The notes beneath the pieces were generated by a model, which was given only the letters and a program-made list of their open reading frames with translations, searched no databases and was not told where the DNA came from. From positions 5,448,001-5,512,000 of the forward strand of contig NZ_CP143867.1 of NCBI RefSeq assembly GCF_036416795.1: DNA of 64,000 bases, in the 5' to 3' direction. The stretch comes from Bacteroides sp. MSB163 (GTDB lineage: Bacteria > Bacteroidota > Bacteroidia > Bacteroidales > Bacteroidaceae). Each line of letters starts with the position of its first letter. The stretch's first letter is position 1. A program made the position numbers and the translations under genes. Below, in pieces: positions 41,332 to 50,258 of the stretch.

Positions 41332-42486
41332 TTATGTTATATTAGGTATGAGGTCAATTGCCTTTTTCTTGCTTTCATCAACAAGTTTGGCATAAATCTG
41401 TGTAGTCTGTATGTTGGTATGCCCAAGTAATTTGGAAACAGTATACAGATCGACGCCTAAAGTTAGCAACATAGTTGCGTGGGTATGTCTGGCTGTATGG
41501 AATGTGATATGTTTTTTAATCCCAGCCTGTTCAGCCCATTTGGGTAAAATTTCATTTGTTCTTCCCAACGTTATTAACTTTTTGAATATTATATCACTAT
41601 CCTTGGCATCTTCCCGCTTGGGTAACTGTTTTATAGCTTCTGGGCTTAAAGGTAAAGAAATGGCCTCCTTGGTTTTCTTTTGTATGATATGCAGCCGGGA
41701 ATTACCCTCCCCGTCCATCTCTATATCTCCCCATGTGAGTGCTATGATATCAGAATGTCTCAGCCCACAAAAACAGCTGAAGAGAAAAGCTTTTTTTAAT
41801 AAAGTATTGTAAAAAGGAGTTTGCGCCAACTTTCTCAATTCGTCAATAGTAAGATATTCTCTTTCTGTACGATGCTTATGCGGCTTTTCTTCATTCTTCA
41901 TTTTATTCATGGGGTTAGCCGATATCAGTTCTTCCGATACTGCATAATTCAGACAATACCTCAGCATTTTATAATAATAGACTTGAGTATTAACATGCAA
42001 AAGTTTCTCTTTCTTGGTATGAGTTTGCTTTGCTGCTTTTAGATAATCCAAGAATCCCAAAATATAATCTTTGTCTATCCGGCTTAGTTGGGTATCATTA
42101 GGATCATAACGCCTAAGATGATAGACTACAGCATGTAATACCGTTTTGCGCACCTCATTCTCAGACTTCTTCTCAGCTACGCCCTGTATATAATCAATCA
42201 GTTTAATATGAGACATTTTATTAATTTTAAAACCATGACTCTGATTTTGCAATTCAATAATTCTCTGGGCTTTAATGGCATTTGCTAATTTTAGTGTTTC
42301 ACTATTACGTACCCTGTCTGATTTATTATATTCAGGTATAATATATAATTTCAGGAACTCGTATTTTCGTTTCCCATTCATATACATATCAAGATATATC
42401 GATTTATTGCCATTGGCGAGATGTTTGACTCTCAGCTTTATTGGCTCTTTTATTTTTAGTTCTTCCTTCATATCTCTGTTTAGCAT
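41332..42486 (-). CDS. Tyrosine recombinase (probable invertase of the locus)
   Basis: A 384-residue site-specific recombinase. N-terminal arm-binding domain (about 15-85), SAM-like core-binding domain (about 93-195), catalytic domain with Arg243 in CGLRHSD, Lys near 270, His330-x-x-Arg333 in FHTARH, His356 in LLGHTN and Tyr365 in TTQIYAK. All catalytic residues are present, so it should be active. It resembles the Bacteroides integrases that flip promoters. Its place between set 1 and the silent sets makes it the natural enzyme for the 20-bp sites. Confidence 0.9.
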   Translation of the reverse strand: MLNRDMKEELKIKEPIKLRVKHLANGNKSIYLDMYMNGKRKYEFLKLYIIPEYNKSDRVRNSETLKLANAIKAQRIIELQNQSHGFKINKMSHIKLIDYIQGVAEKKSENEVRKTVLHAVVYHLRRYDPNDTQLSRIDKDYILGFLDYLKAAKQTHTKKEKLLHVNTQVYYYKMLRYCLNYAVSEELISANPMNKMKNEEKPHKHRTEREYLTIDELRKLAQTPFYNTLLKKAFLFSCFCGLRHSDIIALTWGDIEMDGEGNSRLHIIQKKTKEAISLPLSPEAIKQLPKREDAKDSDIIFKKLITLGRTNEILPKWAEQAGIKKHITFHTARHTHATMLLTLGVDLYTVSKLLGHTNIQTTQIYAKLVDESKKKAIDLIPNIT

Positions 42487-42812
42487 CTTCTATCTATTGA
42501 AAATAGCATACATCTTTATTTTTATAGTAACATCACGGTAACAAAAACAGGTTTCAAATGATTCTGCTTTTGAGTTTTATTCAGTTCTGTTACTTCTATT
42601 TGTATTTAATTTATTGAATATTAGAAAAATAAAAAGAAAGCCTATTTATTCCAATGATGTAGAAATAGTAACAAACCAGCAACAAATATATAATATTAAT
42701 GTCTAAAAAAGAAACAATAACGGAAAGTAATGATATTGTTTAGTATTATGCAATTCACTAAATACTAGCTAATTGTCTATTTTATTTATCTGATATTTCT
42801 TTATCCTGATTT
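42487..42812. other. AT-rich gap before set 2
   Basis: About 325 bases without a gene, more than 70 percent A+T. No TAnnTTTG element is seen on the plus strand in front of set 2. It may hold the recombinase promoter on the minus strand, though no consensus is evident there either. Confidence 0.5.
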
Positions 42813-42832
42813 CCGGATAAAAAGCCATGCCG
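42813..42832 (+). repeat. Recombination site 2 (head of silent set 2)
   Basis: CCGGATAAAAAGCCATGCCG, identical to sites 1 and 3, inverted relative to site 1. A TGA stop lies in frame 6 bases upstream (42807-42809), so translation cannot enter from outside. The codons right after it differ from A1 at synonymous positions (for example CTG GAT versus TTA GAC) while the 20 bases do not, which shows the DNA itself is conserved. Confidence 0.85.
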
Positions 42833-43790
42833 GATTGTAGTTCTGGATAATAATGTGCCTCAAATTTCTTTGCTTTATAAGCCAATCATAGGCGATAGTG
42901 TGCCAGAGGTGGCTCGGCAGGATTGGGATGTAAGCTATAATCTGGGTACTAATTGGAAAAAAGCAGGTAAAGTAAAAAAGAAGAATAGTTCTTTGTTTAA
43001 AGTGGACGTGGTAATATATCCGGAATTATCATTGAAGAACCTAGTAATTACGCAAATATATCAGGTTCTGTTCAATCTGGCACCGGCAATAGAAGTTTCT
43101 TTCTGGAAAGGGATGAGACTGACAGCACAACTGGAAGCACCTATTTATAATGACGGATATCCGGATATGTATAATAAGATACATCCTGGTTTTATTGGCA
43201 TATCACAAACAGTAAGATTGCCCCATAATATCTGGGGAACACTTACAGTAGGGCATTTCAGTAGCGAACGTTATGGAGTAGATGTGAAGATCAGTCATCG
43301 TTTAATCTGTGATAACAGATTTGGAATTGAAGGACGTATCGGATATACAGGAGCGGCATACTGGGACGGATTTATCTGCCACTTTGGAACACAGAAAAAA
43401 ATGACATGGTCAGTTGGAGGTTATTTCTATTGGCCACAATATAATGTAGAGACGACTATGAAACTTGAACAGTATTTATTGGGTGAAAAAGGAGTGCGAG
43501 TAGATATTATCCGGCATTTCCGCTATGCTTCAATAGGCTTTTACGCAATGAAAGCGCAAGGCGCAAAGTCCAACGGCGGCTTTCGTTTTCAGATTGCCTT
43601 GCCACCTTATAAATATAAGAGGAAAGGATATATTCCTCGTTTTATCTCTTCCAAGAACATGGGAATGGCGTATAATGCAGGGAACGAACAATATTATTAT
43701 AAAAGCTATCGTTCGTCACCCGGCGACAATATAATGCAATCAAATAGTTTTAATCCATATTTTATTAAATCAGAATTATTAGTTTATTAA
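42813..43790 (+). pseudogene. Headless A gene (A2, set 2), silent cassette
   Basis: 325 codons homologous to A1 residues 91-414, starting exactly at the site (PDKKPCR, then VVLDNNVPQISLLYKP). No ATG, signal peptide or promoter precedes it; an in-frame stop lies just upstream. GTG 42855 is an internal Val codon, not a credible start. The frame is otherwise intact to its natural end (KSELLVY), so it is a stored alternative 3' end rather than a decayed gene. It is followed in frame order by B2, C2, D2. Confidence 0.82.
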
Positions 43791-43806
43791 TTTTAATTTT
43801 ATTGAG

Positions 43807-45897
43807 ATGAAAAAGAAAAGTTTGTTTGGTATTAACGTGAAATTAGCGTTAATGTTAGTAGCAATCTGCGGCATGTTCGCCAGCTGCTACGAAAAAGAAG
43901 AATTAACGACAGAGGCACCGAGTACAGTGAAACCGGTATATAAAATTACAGGTGTCGTTTCTAATGCTTCTACCGGAGAACCGTTGTCTGGCGCCAAAGT
44001 GAACGGTACTACTGCTGCTGCTGGTACTTATACTTTAGATGCAACAGAAGGGCTGAATGTTCTGACTGTTACTAAAGATGATTACAAGACTGTCACGACT
44101 TCAGTTTATGTGGAAAAGATTGAAAATGGCAAAACCGCTGTCTACACAGTTAACGTAGCTATGTATCCAGGGTATGATACTCCGACATACAAAACTGTAA
44201 AATATACCATAAAAGGTACTGCAACTGATGAAAGTAGCACTGCTGTAAAATTGTCGTCAGTAGTTATACCAGGATGTACAATTGTAGTTGTTAACAACAC
44301 ATTCACAGTAGAAGGGGTACAACCGGGCACTTATTATGCTGTTCTTACAGCTGAGGGTTACAAAAACGCTTACGCTACTATCACCGTAGCTCCTGTTACT
44401 GCAGAAGAAGGCGAAGGCGACCAGATTGTAACTTCTACAGTTGCCGTATTGATGCAAAAGGAGGAAGCTGCAAAGGTGTCTAAATACTATGTATGCGGCT
44501 TCGTTACCAATGAAAAAGATGCTGCTGTGCCCGACGCTACTGTAAAAGTTGAAGTTGGTGAATTCAAAGCTGATCTCACTACTGATAATCGTGGTTATTT
44601 CAATATAGAAGTAGCAGCTGAACATATCACTCCTACAACATTGGCTATTGTTACAGTTTCAAAAGCAGGTTATGTTGCACAAGCAAAAGCCACAGTTGTG
44701 AAATTGGTTGAAACTGGTGCTACTTCTGTGACTTCCATTGAAGTTGTTTTGAAAGCTGAAAGCGGTGATATCCCTGATGAAGATCCGAGTAAGGGTGGTG
44801 AACAGACTATCGAAGTACCTGTAGATAAAGCTGAGCCGACGAAAGTTGAAGATGTTAAAGAACCGGAAGTAAAAGCAGATATCGAGAAAGTTGCTGAGGA
44901 ACTAGGAATTGAGGATATTACTAAAATTGATATTCCAGTGGTAAAAGTAGAAGAGGCTCTCGTAGTAGAACTTGTATCTACAGAAGCTGTTATTGATGAA
45001 ACAACAGGTGAAACGACTCAAGAGACTAAAACTGTTGCTGACCAGATCACATTACCTGCTAACACGCAAGTTTATTATGTAGGTGGCCAGGCTCAAGCAA
45101 TCAAGCTGACTCGCGATATACAAACTGAAAAGGCAACCGCTGCTGTACGTACTTACGAAGGACAACCCAGCGGTACCGTATTCTCTCAGCCGTTGGAAGT
45201 TAAGTTCCAGGCTCCGGTTACTGTTACTGTAGAACCTGACTATGTATTAGGTGTTCTTTATCAAAACGAAAAAACCGGTGTATGGTCAGCTGATGCTAAT
45301 AATTATGCTGAATACGATATGACTTCAGGCACTTTCGTTGGTAAAATCAATCACTTCTCTAAATTCCGTTTCGGTTTTGAATCAGCTATCGTTCCTGTAG
45401 ACAGTGTTAAGCTGGATGCTGAAATCATCAATAAGCCTTGCTATACAGGCTCTGCAGCAGCTGTAGTTACTGTAAAAGGCAACTACATGGGTGGAACTGC
45501 TTATGATGGAAATACTCCTGCCTTGGCTGTTGAAGCTGCCTTGACCGGCATGAATACAGAAACGAAATCTTACGTAACAATGTTGCTGAAAAACATGATT
45601 CTGAAAGACAATGCTAACATTGCACCGAAAAATAGTTACTCAAAAACAGCTTTATCTGTAGATATCTCAGTTCCTGCATACAAGCAAATTAACGACTTCA
45701 GTATGGTCAGAAAACAAGTAAGAAGATCATATACTGTTCATGTAATTGATAAGAACAAAAAAACTACAGACGTAACAGTAGTAGTTAAGAAGATTATCTC
45801 TACAACTCTGACTGCAAATTATGCTATTGGTCATACTCATGGACATGGCAATGGTGAGGATTTGAATGCAGGCGGTGGTATTATCGATTTCGAATAA
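43807..45897 (+). CDS. Lipoprotein with Ig-like repeats and His-rich tail (B2, set 2)
   Basis: 696 residues, the longest B. Lipobox GMFASC (Cys 24). Three carboxypeptidase-regulatory-like repeats (about 40-120, 130-220, 230-315: YKITGVVSNASTGEPLSGAK, YTIKGTATDESS, YYVCGFVTNEKDAAVPDATV), then an acidic, Glu/Val-rich stretch and a further beta domain. It ends GHTHGHGNGEDLNAGGGII, the conserved tail. Starts 16 bases after A2. Without a promoter in the present orientation it is probably not expressed. Confidence 0.78.
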   Translation: MKKKSLFGINVKLALMLVAICGMFASCYEKEELTTEAPSTVKPVYKITGVVSNASTGEPLSGAKVNGTTAAAGTYTLDATEGLNVLTVTKDDYKTVTTSVYVEKIENGKTAVYTVNVAMYPGYDTPTYKTVKYTIKGTATDESSTAVKLSSVVIPGCTIVVVNNTFTVEGVQPGTYYAVLTAEGYKNAYATITVAPVTAEEGEGDQIVTSTVAVLMQKEEAAKVSKYYVCGFVTNEKDAAVPDATVKVEVGEFKADLTTDNRGYFNIEVAAEHITPTTLAIVTVSKAGYVAQAKATVVKLVETGATSVTSIEVVLKAESGDIPDEDPSKGGEQTIEVPVDKAEPTKVEDVKEPEVKADIEKVAEELGIEDITKIDIPVVKVEEALVVELVSTEAVIDETTGETTQETKTVADQITLPANTQVYYVGGQAQAIKLTRDIQTEKATAAVRTYEGQPSGTVFSQPLEVKFQAPVTVTVEPDYVLGVLYQNEKTGVWSADANNYAEYDMTSGTFVGKINHFSKFRFGFESAIVPVDSVKLDAEIINKPCYTGSAAAVVTVKGNYMGGTAYDGNTPALAVEAALTGMNTETKSYVTMLLKNMILKDNANIAPKNSYSKTALSVDISVPAYKQINDFSMVRKQVRRSYTVHVIDKNKKTTDVTVVVKKIISTTLTANYAIGHTHGHGNGEDLNAGGGIIDFE

Positions 45898-45945
45898 GCC
45901 TGTTTTTAATAATGCAATTGAACCTAAAGCATGGGATTATACATA

Positions 45946-46695
45946 ATGAGAATAAAACGGATGTTCATTGCGGCACTGCTTATCAGTGTATCATCCATGC
46001 TTTCGGCTCAATTGACTTATGGAACTACCGGTTTACTGCATGCTCCTTCGGCAGAGATGCAAAAGGACAAGACAGTGATGCTGGGAGGAAACTTTATGAA
46101 TAAGGAGATAACTCCTCCTACGTGGTACTACCATACGTACAATTATTTTTTGAATGTTACCATCCTGCCGTGGATGGAAGTTGCTTATACTTGCACCCTG
46201 TTTAAGGCAGAAGCTTTAGGATTAAAGCCTTATGGCTATTCAGGATTCACGAATCAGGATAGATATTTTTCTATCCGGTTACGGGCTTTGAAAGAAGGAC
46301 AATTCTGGAGGTATATGCCAGCTATTGTTTTCGGAACATCAGATCCATTTACTTCATCCGGAGGAGGCTCGATTGGTTCTACAGAAGGAAACGGATATTA
46401 TAGTCGTTTCTATGCAGCGGCCACCAAGCATATTTCAATAGGAGAAGAAGAAATAGGAGTACACCTTTCTTATTTATATAATAAAAGGAAAGAGTATAAA
46501 CTGAATGGAATAGCGGTGGGTATTAGTTATAATCCAACTTTTGTGCCTGAATTAAGAATGATTGCGGAGTATGATTCAAAAGATTTTGCATTGGGAGCCA
46601 CTTACTTGCTTTTAAAACATCTGCATATACAGGTGGAACTGCAAAAGATGAAATATTTCACGGGTGGATTATGTTTCCAGTTCCGGTTGAAATAA
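45946..46695 (+). CDS. YjbH N-terminal-half-like protein (C2, set 2)
   Basis: 249 residues from ATG 45946 (MRIKRMFIAALLISVSSML, cleaved after LSA). Mature part opens QLTYGTTGLLHAPSAEMQKD and is nearly the same as C1 and C3, including PYGYSGFTNQDRYFSIRLRA. The frame also contains an upstream ATG at 45931 but the internal start gives a proper signal peptide. Beta-barrel partner of A. Confidence 0.8.
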   Translation: MRIKRMFIAALLISVSSMLSAQLTYGTTGLLHAPSAEMQKDKTVMLGGNFMNKEITPPTWYYHTYNYFLNVTILPWMEVAYTCTLFKAEALGLKPYGYSGFTNQDRYFSIRLRALKEGQFWRYMPAIVFGTSDPFTSSGGGSIGSTEGNGYYSRFYAAATKHISIGEEEIGVHLSYLYNKRKEYKLNGIAVGISYNPTFVPELRMIAEYDSKDFALGATYLLLKHLHIQVELQKMKYFTGGLCFQFRLK

Positions 46696-46746
46696 AGAAT
46701 CTGGCAGAAAAAGCATAGAGTTAATCATTTTAAAATAGAAAAAACA

Positions 46747-47868
46747 ATGAAATGTAAATTTGGTATAGTATCTATCATGTTGGCGGGATTAGCTCTTACA
46801 GCTACTGCACAGACCAAAGAGAAATACTACAGCGAAAAATTTAAAGATAATATCTTTATAAGCGCTGGTGTAGGAGCTCAGGCATGTGCTAATCCTGACA
46901 ACTTTGATTATGGCTTCGGACATGCCATCACACCACTGATTCATGTGTCAGTGGGTAAACTGTTCAATCCTATCTGGGGAGTTCGCGGACAAGTTGCCGG
47001 ATTATGGTCGACACTGTATACAGAGCGCGGACAAATAAAAGGCGTTTATGCTGAGGTTAAGAACAAGAAGTATTTCACTCTGCGTGCAGATGCTATGTAT
47101 AACCTGTCTAACTCTGTTTGCGGATATAATCCGGAGCGCTTATTTACTTTATCTGTGTTCGCAGGTCCCGGATTGACTTTTGCAAAGGCTTATGGTGAGC
47201 AAGATAAATTAAATGCTTTGATTAACGGTTCTGTAGGTTTGATGGGACAGTTCAATGTGAGCAAGTATTTGGATATCAATATTGAGGCAAGAGGTGAAGT
47301 ATCTCCTTCTATGTTTGGGAATAAGAGCAGCGCCTACACGGATGGTGCAGTATCTCTGACCGCAGGTGTTACTTATACTTTTGGCGGTAAGAACTTTATA
47401 TCTTGTGGTGCAAAAGTTGATCAGAATGCTATCAACAATGAAATCAATAAGTATAGAAGCGAACTGGCTCAGGCTCAGGCTGACCTAGCAAGTGCTAAAA
47501 ATGCCATGGCTAATTCTAAACCTGTGACTAAGGAGGTCATGAAAGAAATCGAAATTGCCGGTCCTCGTGCCATCTTCTTCAAGATTGGTAGCGCCCGTAT
47601 CGATGATTACGGTGTGGTCAATATCCAGTTGGCCGCTAAGATTCTGAAGGCTAATCCGGATAAGAAGTACAAAGTTGCCGGTTATGCTGACAAGGCTACG
47701 GGTAGCGCTTCATGGAACCAGAAGCTGTCTGAAAAACGCGCTCAGGCTGTTTACGACGCATTGATTAAGGAAGGCGTTGATAAGGATCAACTTGAACTCG
47801 TTGGATTCGGTGGTACTGCTAACATGTTCGGTAAGAACTATTTAAATCGAGTCGTAATCCTGGAATAA
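46747..47868 (+). CDS. OmpA-family outer-membrane protein (D2, set 2)
   Basis: 373 residues with signal peptide (ending TATAQ), a barrel shorter than in D1 and D3, the INNEINKYRSELAQAQADLA coil and an OmpA domain almost identical to D1 and D3 (FFKIGSARIDDYGVVNIQLA, VAGYADKATGSASWNQKLSE). The strong C-terminal identity with diverged barrels points to gene conversion between sets. A terminator follows. Confidence 0.88.
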   Translation: MKCKFGIVSIMLAGLALTATAQTKEKYYSEKFKDNIFISAGVGAQACANPDNFDYGFGHAITPLIHVSVGKLFNPIWGVRGQVAGLWSTLYTERGQIKGVYAEVKNKKYFTLRADAMYNLSNSVCGYNPERLFTLSVFAGPGLTFAKAYGEQDKLNALINGSVGLMGQFNVSKYLDINIEARGEVSPSMFGNKSSAYTDGAVSLTAGVTYTFGGKNFISCGAKVDQNAINNEINKYRSELAQAQADLASAKNAMANSKPVTKEVMKEIEIAGPRAIFFKIGSARIDDYGVVNIQLAAKILKANPDKKYKVAGYADKATGSASWNQKLSEKRAQAVYDALIKEGVDKDQLELVGFGGTANMFGKNYLNRVVILE

Positions 47869-47910
47869 GATAAGATTTCTTATAATATAATAGAAATTCT
47901 ATAAAATAGA

Positions 47911-47943
47911 AAAGGTGTTTAGCTATTGCTAGACACCTTTTTT
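47911..47943 (+). terminator. Terminator of set 2
   Basis: AAAGGTGTTTAGC (47911-47923) pairs with GCTAGACACCTTT (47928-47940), followed by TTT. 42 bases after D2. Confidence 0.85.
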
Positions 47944-48250
47944 GTTATAAAGAAATCAAGTAATTACTGGTTGGTAATGAAATTATTTATGTGGCAATAT
48001 TAGAATATAATTAGGAAATATCAATTATTTACATTAAGAAGTCCTTCAATGATTTTTTTTGATAAATATATAATTAAATAATTATTAAATACAACAAACG
48101 AATTAAGAAACAAACAGGTAACAATAAAGCTTTGTATAATATGAAAAGCGGCAAATATCTCAATATTTTACTTTTTATAAATAATGAATTGTCATTTGAT
48201 TATCAGCGCATTATAAAATAGAAATAGATTAAACGATACCTCTCCCAGTT
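47944..48250. other. AT-rich gap before set 3
   Basis: About 307 bases, very A+T rich, no gene and no TAnnTTTG element on the plus strand. An in-frame TAA (48230-48232) stands before site 3. Confidence 0.5.
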
Positions 48251-48270
48251 CCGGATAAAAAGCCATGCCG
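48251..48270 (+). repeat. Recombination site 3 (head of silent set 3)
   Basis: CCGGATAAAAAGCCATGCCG, identical to sites 1 and 2. It is inverted relative to site 1 and direct relative to site 2. Homology to A1 begins at its first base and continues for over 100 bases with few differences. Confidence 0.85.
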
Positions 48271-49228
48271 AGTAATTGTTTTAGACAATAATGTGCCTCA
48301 GATTTCTCTCTATTATAAGCCGATAATCGGTGATAGTGTTCCGGAAGCAAGCCGTCAGGATTGGAATGTTAGTTATGACTTAGGTGGAGCGTGGAAGAAA
48401 GCAAGGAAAATAGAGAGGAAGAATAGTTCTTTGTTTAAGGTGGACATTTTAGTATATCCACAGCTTTATTTTAAGAATCTTATCATAACGCAAATCTATC
48501 AAGCGTGTCTGGAAGTAAGTCCGGCAATTGAGATTTCGTTATGGAAAGGAAGTAGATTGACTGCACAGGTTATATTTCCGGTATATAACGACGGATATAA
48601 CGGTGCCATGAAAAACATACGGTGGGGATATCTGACTTTAGACCAAAGTGTACGATTGCCACACAATGTATGGTTTAAAACAGTAGTTGGAGTATTTGAT
48701 ACCAATTGTTATGGAGCGGAAGCAAGCATATTTCATCCTTTGAAAGATGAACGTTTCTCTTTGGAGGGGAAATTCGGATTGGTAGGAATTGGATATTTCA
48801 ATAATTTCAGTTCTTTCCGATATAACGGAGAAACGAGATGGTATTGGTCTGTAGGCAGTAATTTTTATTGGAGTAAGTATAATACGGAATTTAAACTTCG
48901 AGCAGAGCAATATCTGTTAAAAGATGTAGGAGTGACAATAGAAATGATAAGATATTTCAGATATGCGGCGGTGGGCTTTTATGCGGAAAAGTCGGATAAG
49001 GCTAAATTAAACGGAGGATTCAGAATATCCGTTGCACTTCCCCCTTATCGATATAAACGACACGGATATATGCCAAGAGTATCTACAGGTTTTGGGACTG
49101 GGATAAGTTATAATGCCGGAAACGAATCAAAATATTATCTGATGCCTCATACAAGGGCTGATGACAATGTACTGAAAAGAAATCAATATAACCCATATTT
49201 TATTAAATCGGAATTACTAAATTTTTAA
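48251..49228 (+). pseudogene. Headless A gene (A3, set 3), silent cassette
   Basis: 325 codons matching A1 from residue 91 (PDKKPCRVIVLDNNVPQISL) to the end (KSELLNF). The barrel middle is more diverged than A2 (for example VGIGYFNNFSSFRYNGETRW). No start codon or promoter upstream; a stop lies in frame at 48230. GTG 48293 is an internal codon. Same length as A2. Intact as a cassette. Confidence 0.82.
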
Positions 49229-49239
49229 TTTTATTTGAG

Positions 49240-50193
49240 ATGAAAAAGAAAAGTTTTTTGAATGGCCTTTATGCTAAAGGAGCATTGGCTTTAACTATTG
49301 TAGCTGGTTTTACACTGGCTGGTTGCGAAAAGGAAGATTTCAACGTAAATGTTCCTGATATTAATATTACTGTACCGGAAGTAGATCTGGGAGAAGGAGT
49401 ATTTGTTGTAACTTTGAGTGCTACATCAGCAAGTGGAAATACTTTGGAGGGTGTAACTTTCACAGATGCAAGTGGAAATGTCCTTAACAAAACTATCGAA
49501 TATAAAACTGCTGCAGATATTACAGTAACGGCTAAAAAGGATGGATATAATACAGTAGTAAAGACTGTAAATATACCTGCTCCTGTAAAGGGTGCTTATA
49601 ATATCATACCCGTTAGTTTTGTTTTGTCAGCAGTAGAAGATCCCGTCCAAATACCTGAACAAGGTAATCCCGTGGAAGGAAAAGATCCTGTCAAAGGCGA
49701 AGAAACAAAAACTTACGCAGATGAGTTTAAAGCTAATACACCTTATACTCTTGATGTAGAAGTTCCTTTTGGTGAATTTTATACAGCTGAACAAAAGACA
49801 AAACTTCTGAAAGCTGTTGAAGCATTAACAGGTCCTACAACTCGTGCAGGTGAAGATGAAGAAGCAAAAGCAAACCTGTTGATAGCTAAGAAAAATCTTC
49901 GTGCTACAATTGATGCCCTTCCTACTAGCGCAAAGAAAGAGTTGAGACCAGTTACTTTTACTTTAACGGAAGCTGCCAAATCCGTTACTTTCTCTATTCA
50001 AACTACATCTAATGTTTATAGTGTGAAATTCAGCACTAAAGTTGCTGGTGAAACATACGAAGTGGAAGGTGAACAATTAGTAGTAGCTAACAACGAAATT
50101 AAAGCAACTGCCGAAGGTGTAGAAATTGGTCATGGTCATGGTCACGGTCATGGTGACGATGCAAACGCTGGCGGTGGTATCGGTAATAAATAA
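49240..50193 (+). CDS. Lipoprotein with His-rich tail (B3, set 3)
   Basis: 317 residues, the shortest B. Lipobox TLAGC (Cys 28) followed by EKEDFNVNVPDI. One Ig-like beta domain (LSATSASGNTLEGVTFTDAS), a charged middle, and the tail GHGHGHGHGDDANAGGGIGN. The N-terminal MKKKS start and the tail match B1 and B2 while the rest differs. Starts 11 bases after A3. Confidence 0.75.
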   Translation: MKKKSFLNGLYAKGALALTIVAGFTLAGCEKEDFNVNVPDINITVPEVDLGEGVFVVTLSATSASGNTLEGVTFTDASGNVLNKTIEYKTAADITVTAKKDGYNTVVKTVNIPAPVKGAYNIIPVSFVLSAVEDPVQIPEQGNPVEGKDPVKGEETKTYADEFKANTPYTLDVEVPFGEFYTAEQKTKLLKAVEALTGPTTRAGEDEEAKANLLIAKKNLRATIDALPTSAKKELRPVTFTLTEAAKSVTFSIQTTSNVYSVKFSTKVAGETYEVEGEQLVVANNEIKATAEGVEIGHGHGHGHGDDANAGGGIGNK

Positions 50194-50258
50194 ATAGAAT
50201 GAATAGGCATTTAGTAACCTATTTAAAAAAACGTATTATTTACCCTGAAAAAAAGAAA

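Larger units (their letters stand above)
39911..42832. mobile_element. Predicted invertible segment (promoter, A head, recombinase)
   Basis: Bounded by inverted copies of the 20-bp site. It contains the operon promoter (40245-40275), the first 90 codons of A1, a structured-RNA candidate, four direct repeats and the tyrosine recombinase gene. Inversion would leave set 1 headless and give set 2 the promoter and signal peptide. Using site 3 instead would invert 39911-48270. Inferred from structure; the sequence shows a single orientation. Confidence 0.8.

Noticed and set aside
42855..43790. A2 as a normal gene starting at GTG 42855 (likewise A3 at GTG 48293)
   Set aside because: The GTG is the Val codon of the conserved DNNVPQIS segment. 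Homology to A1 continues upstream to the 20-bp site, and there is no signal peptide, which an outer-membrane protein needs.
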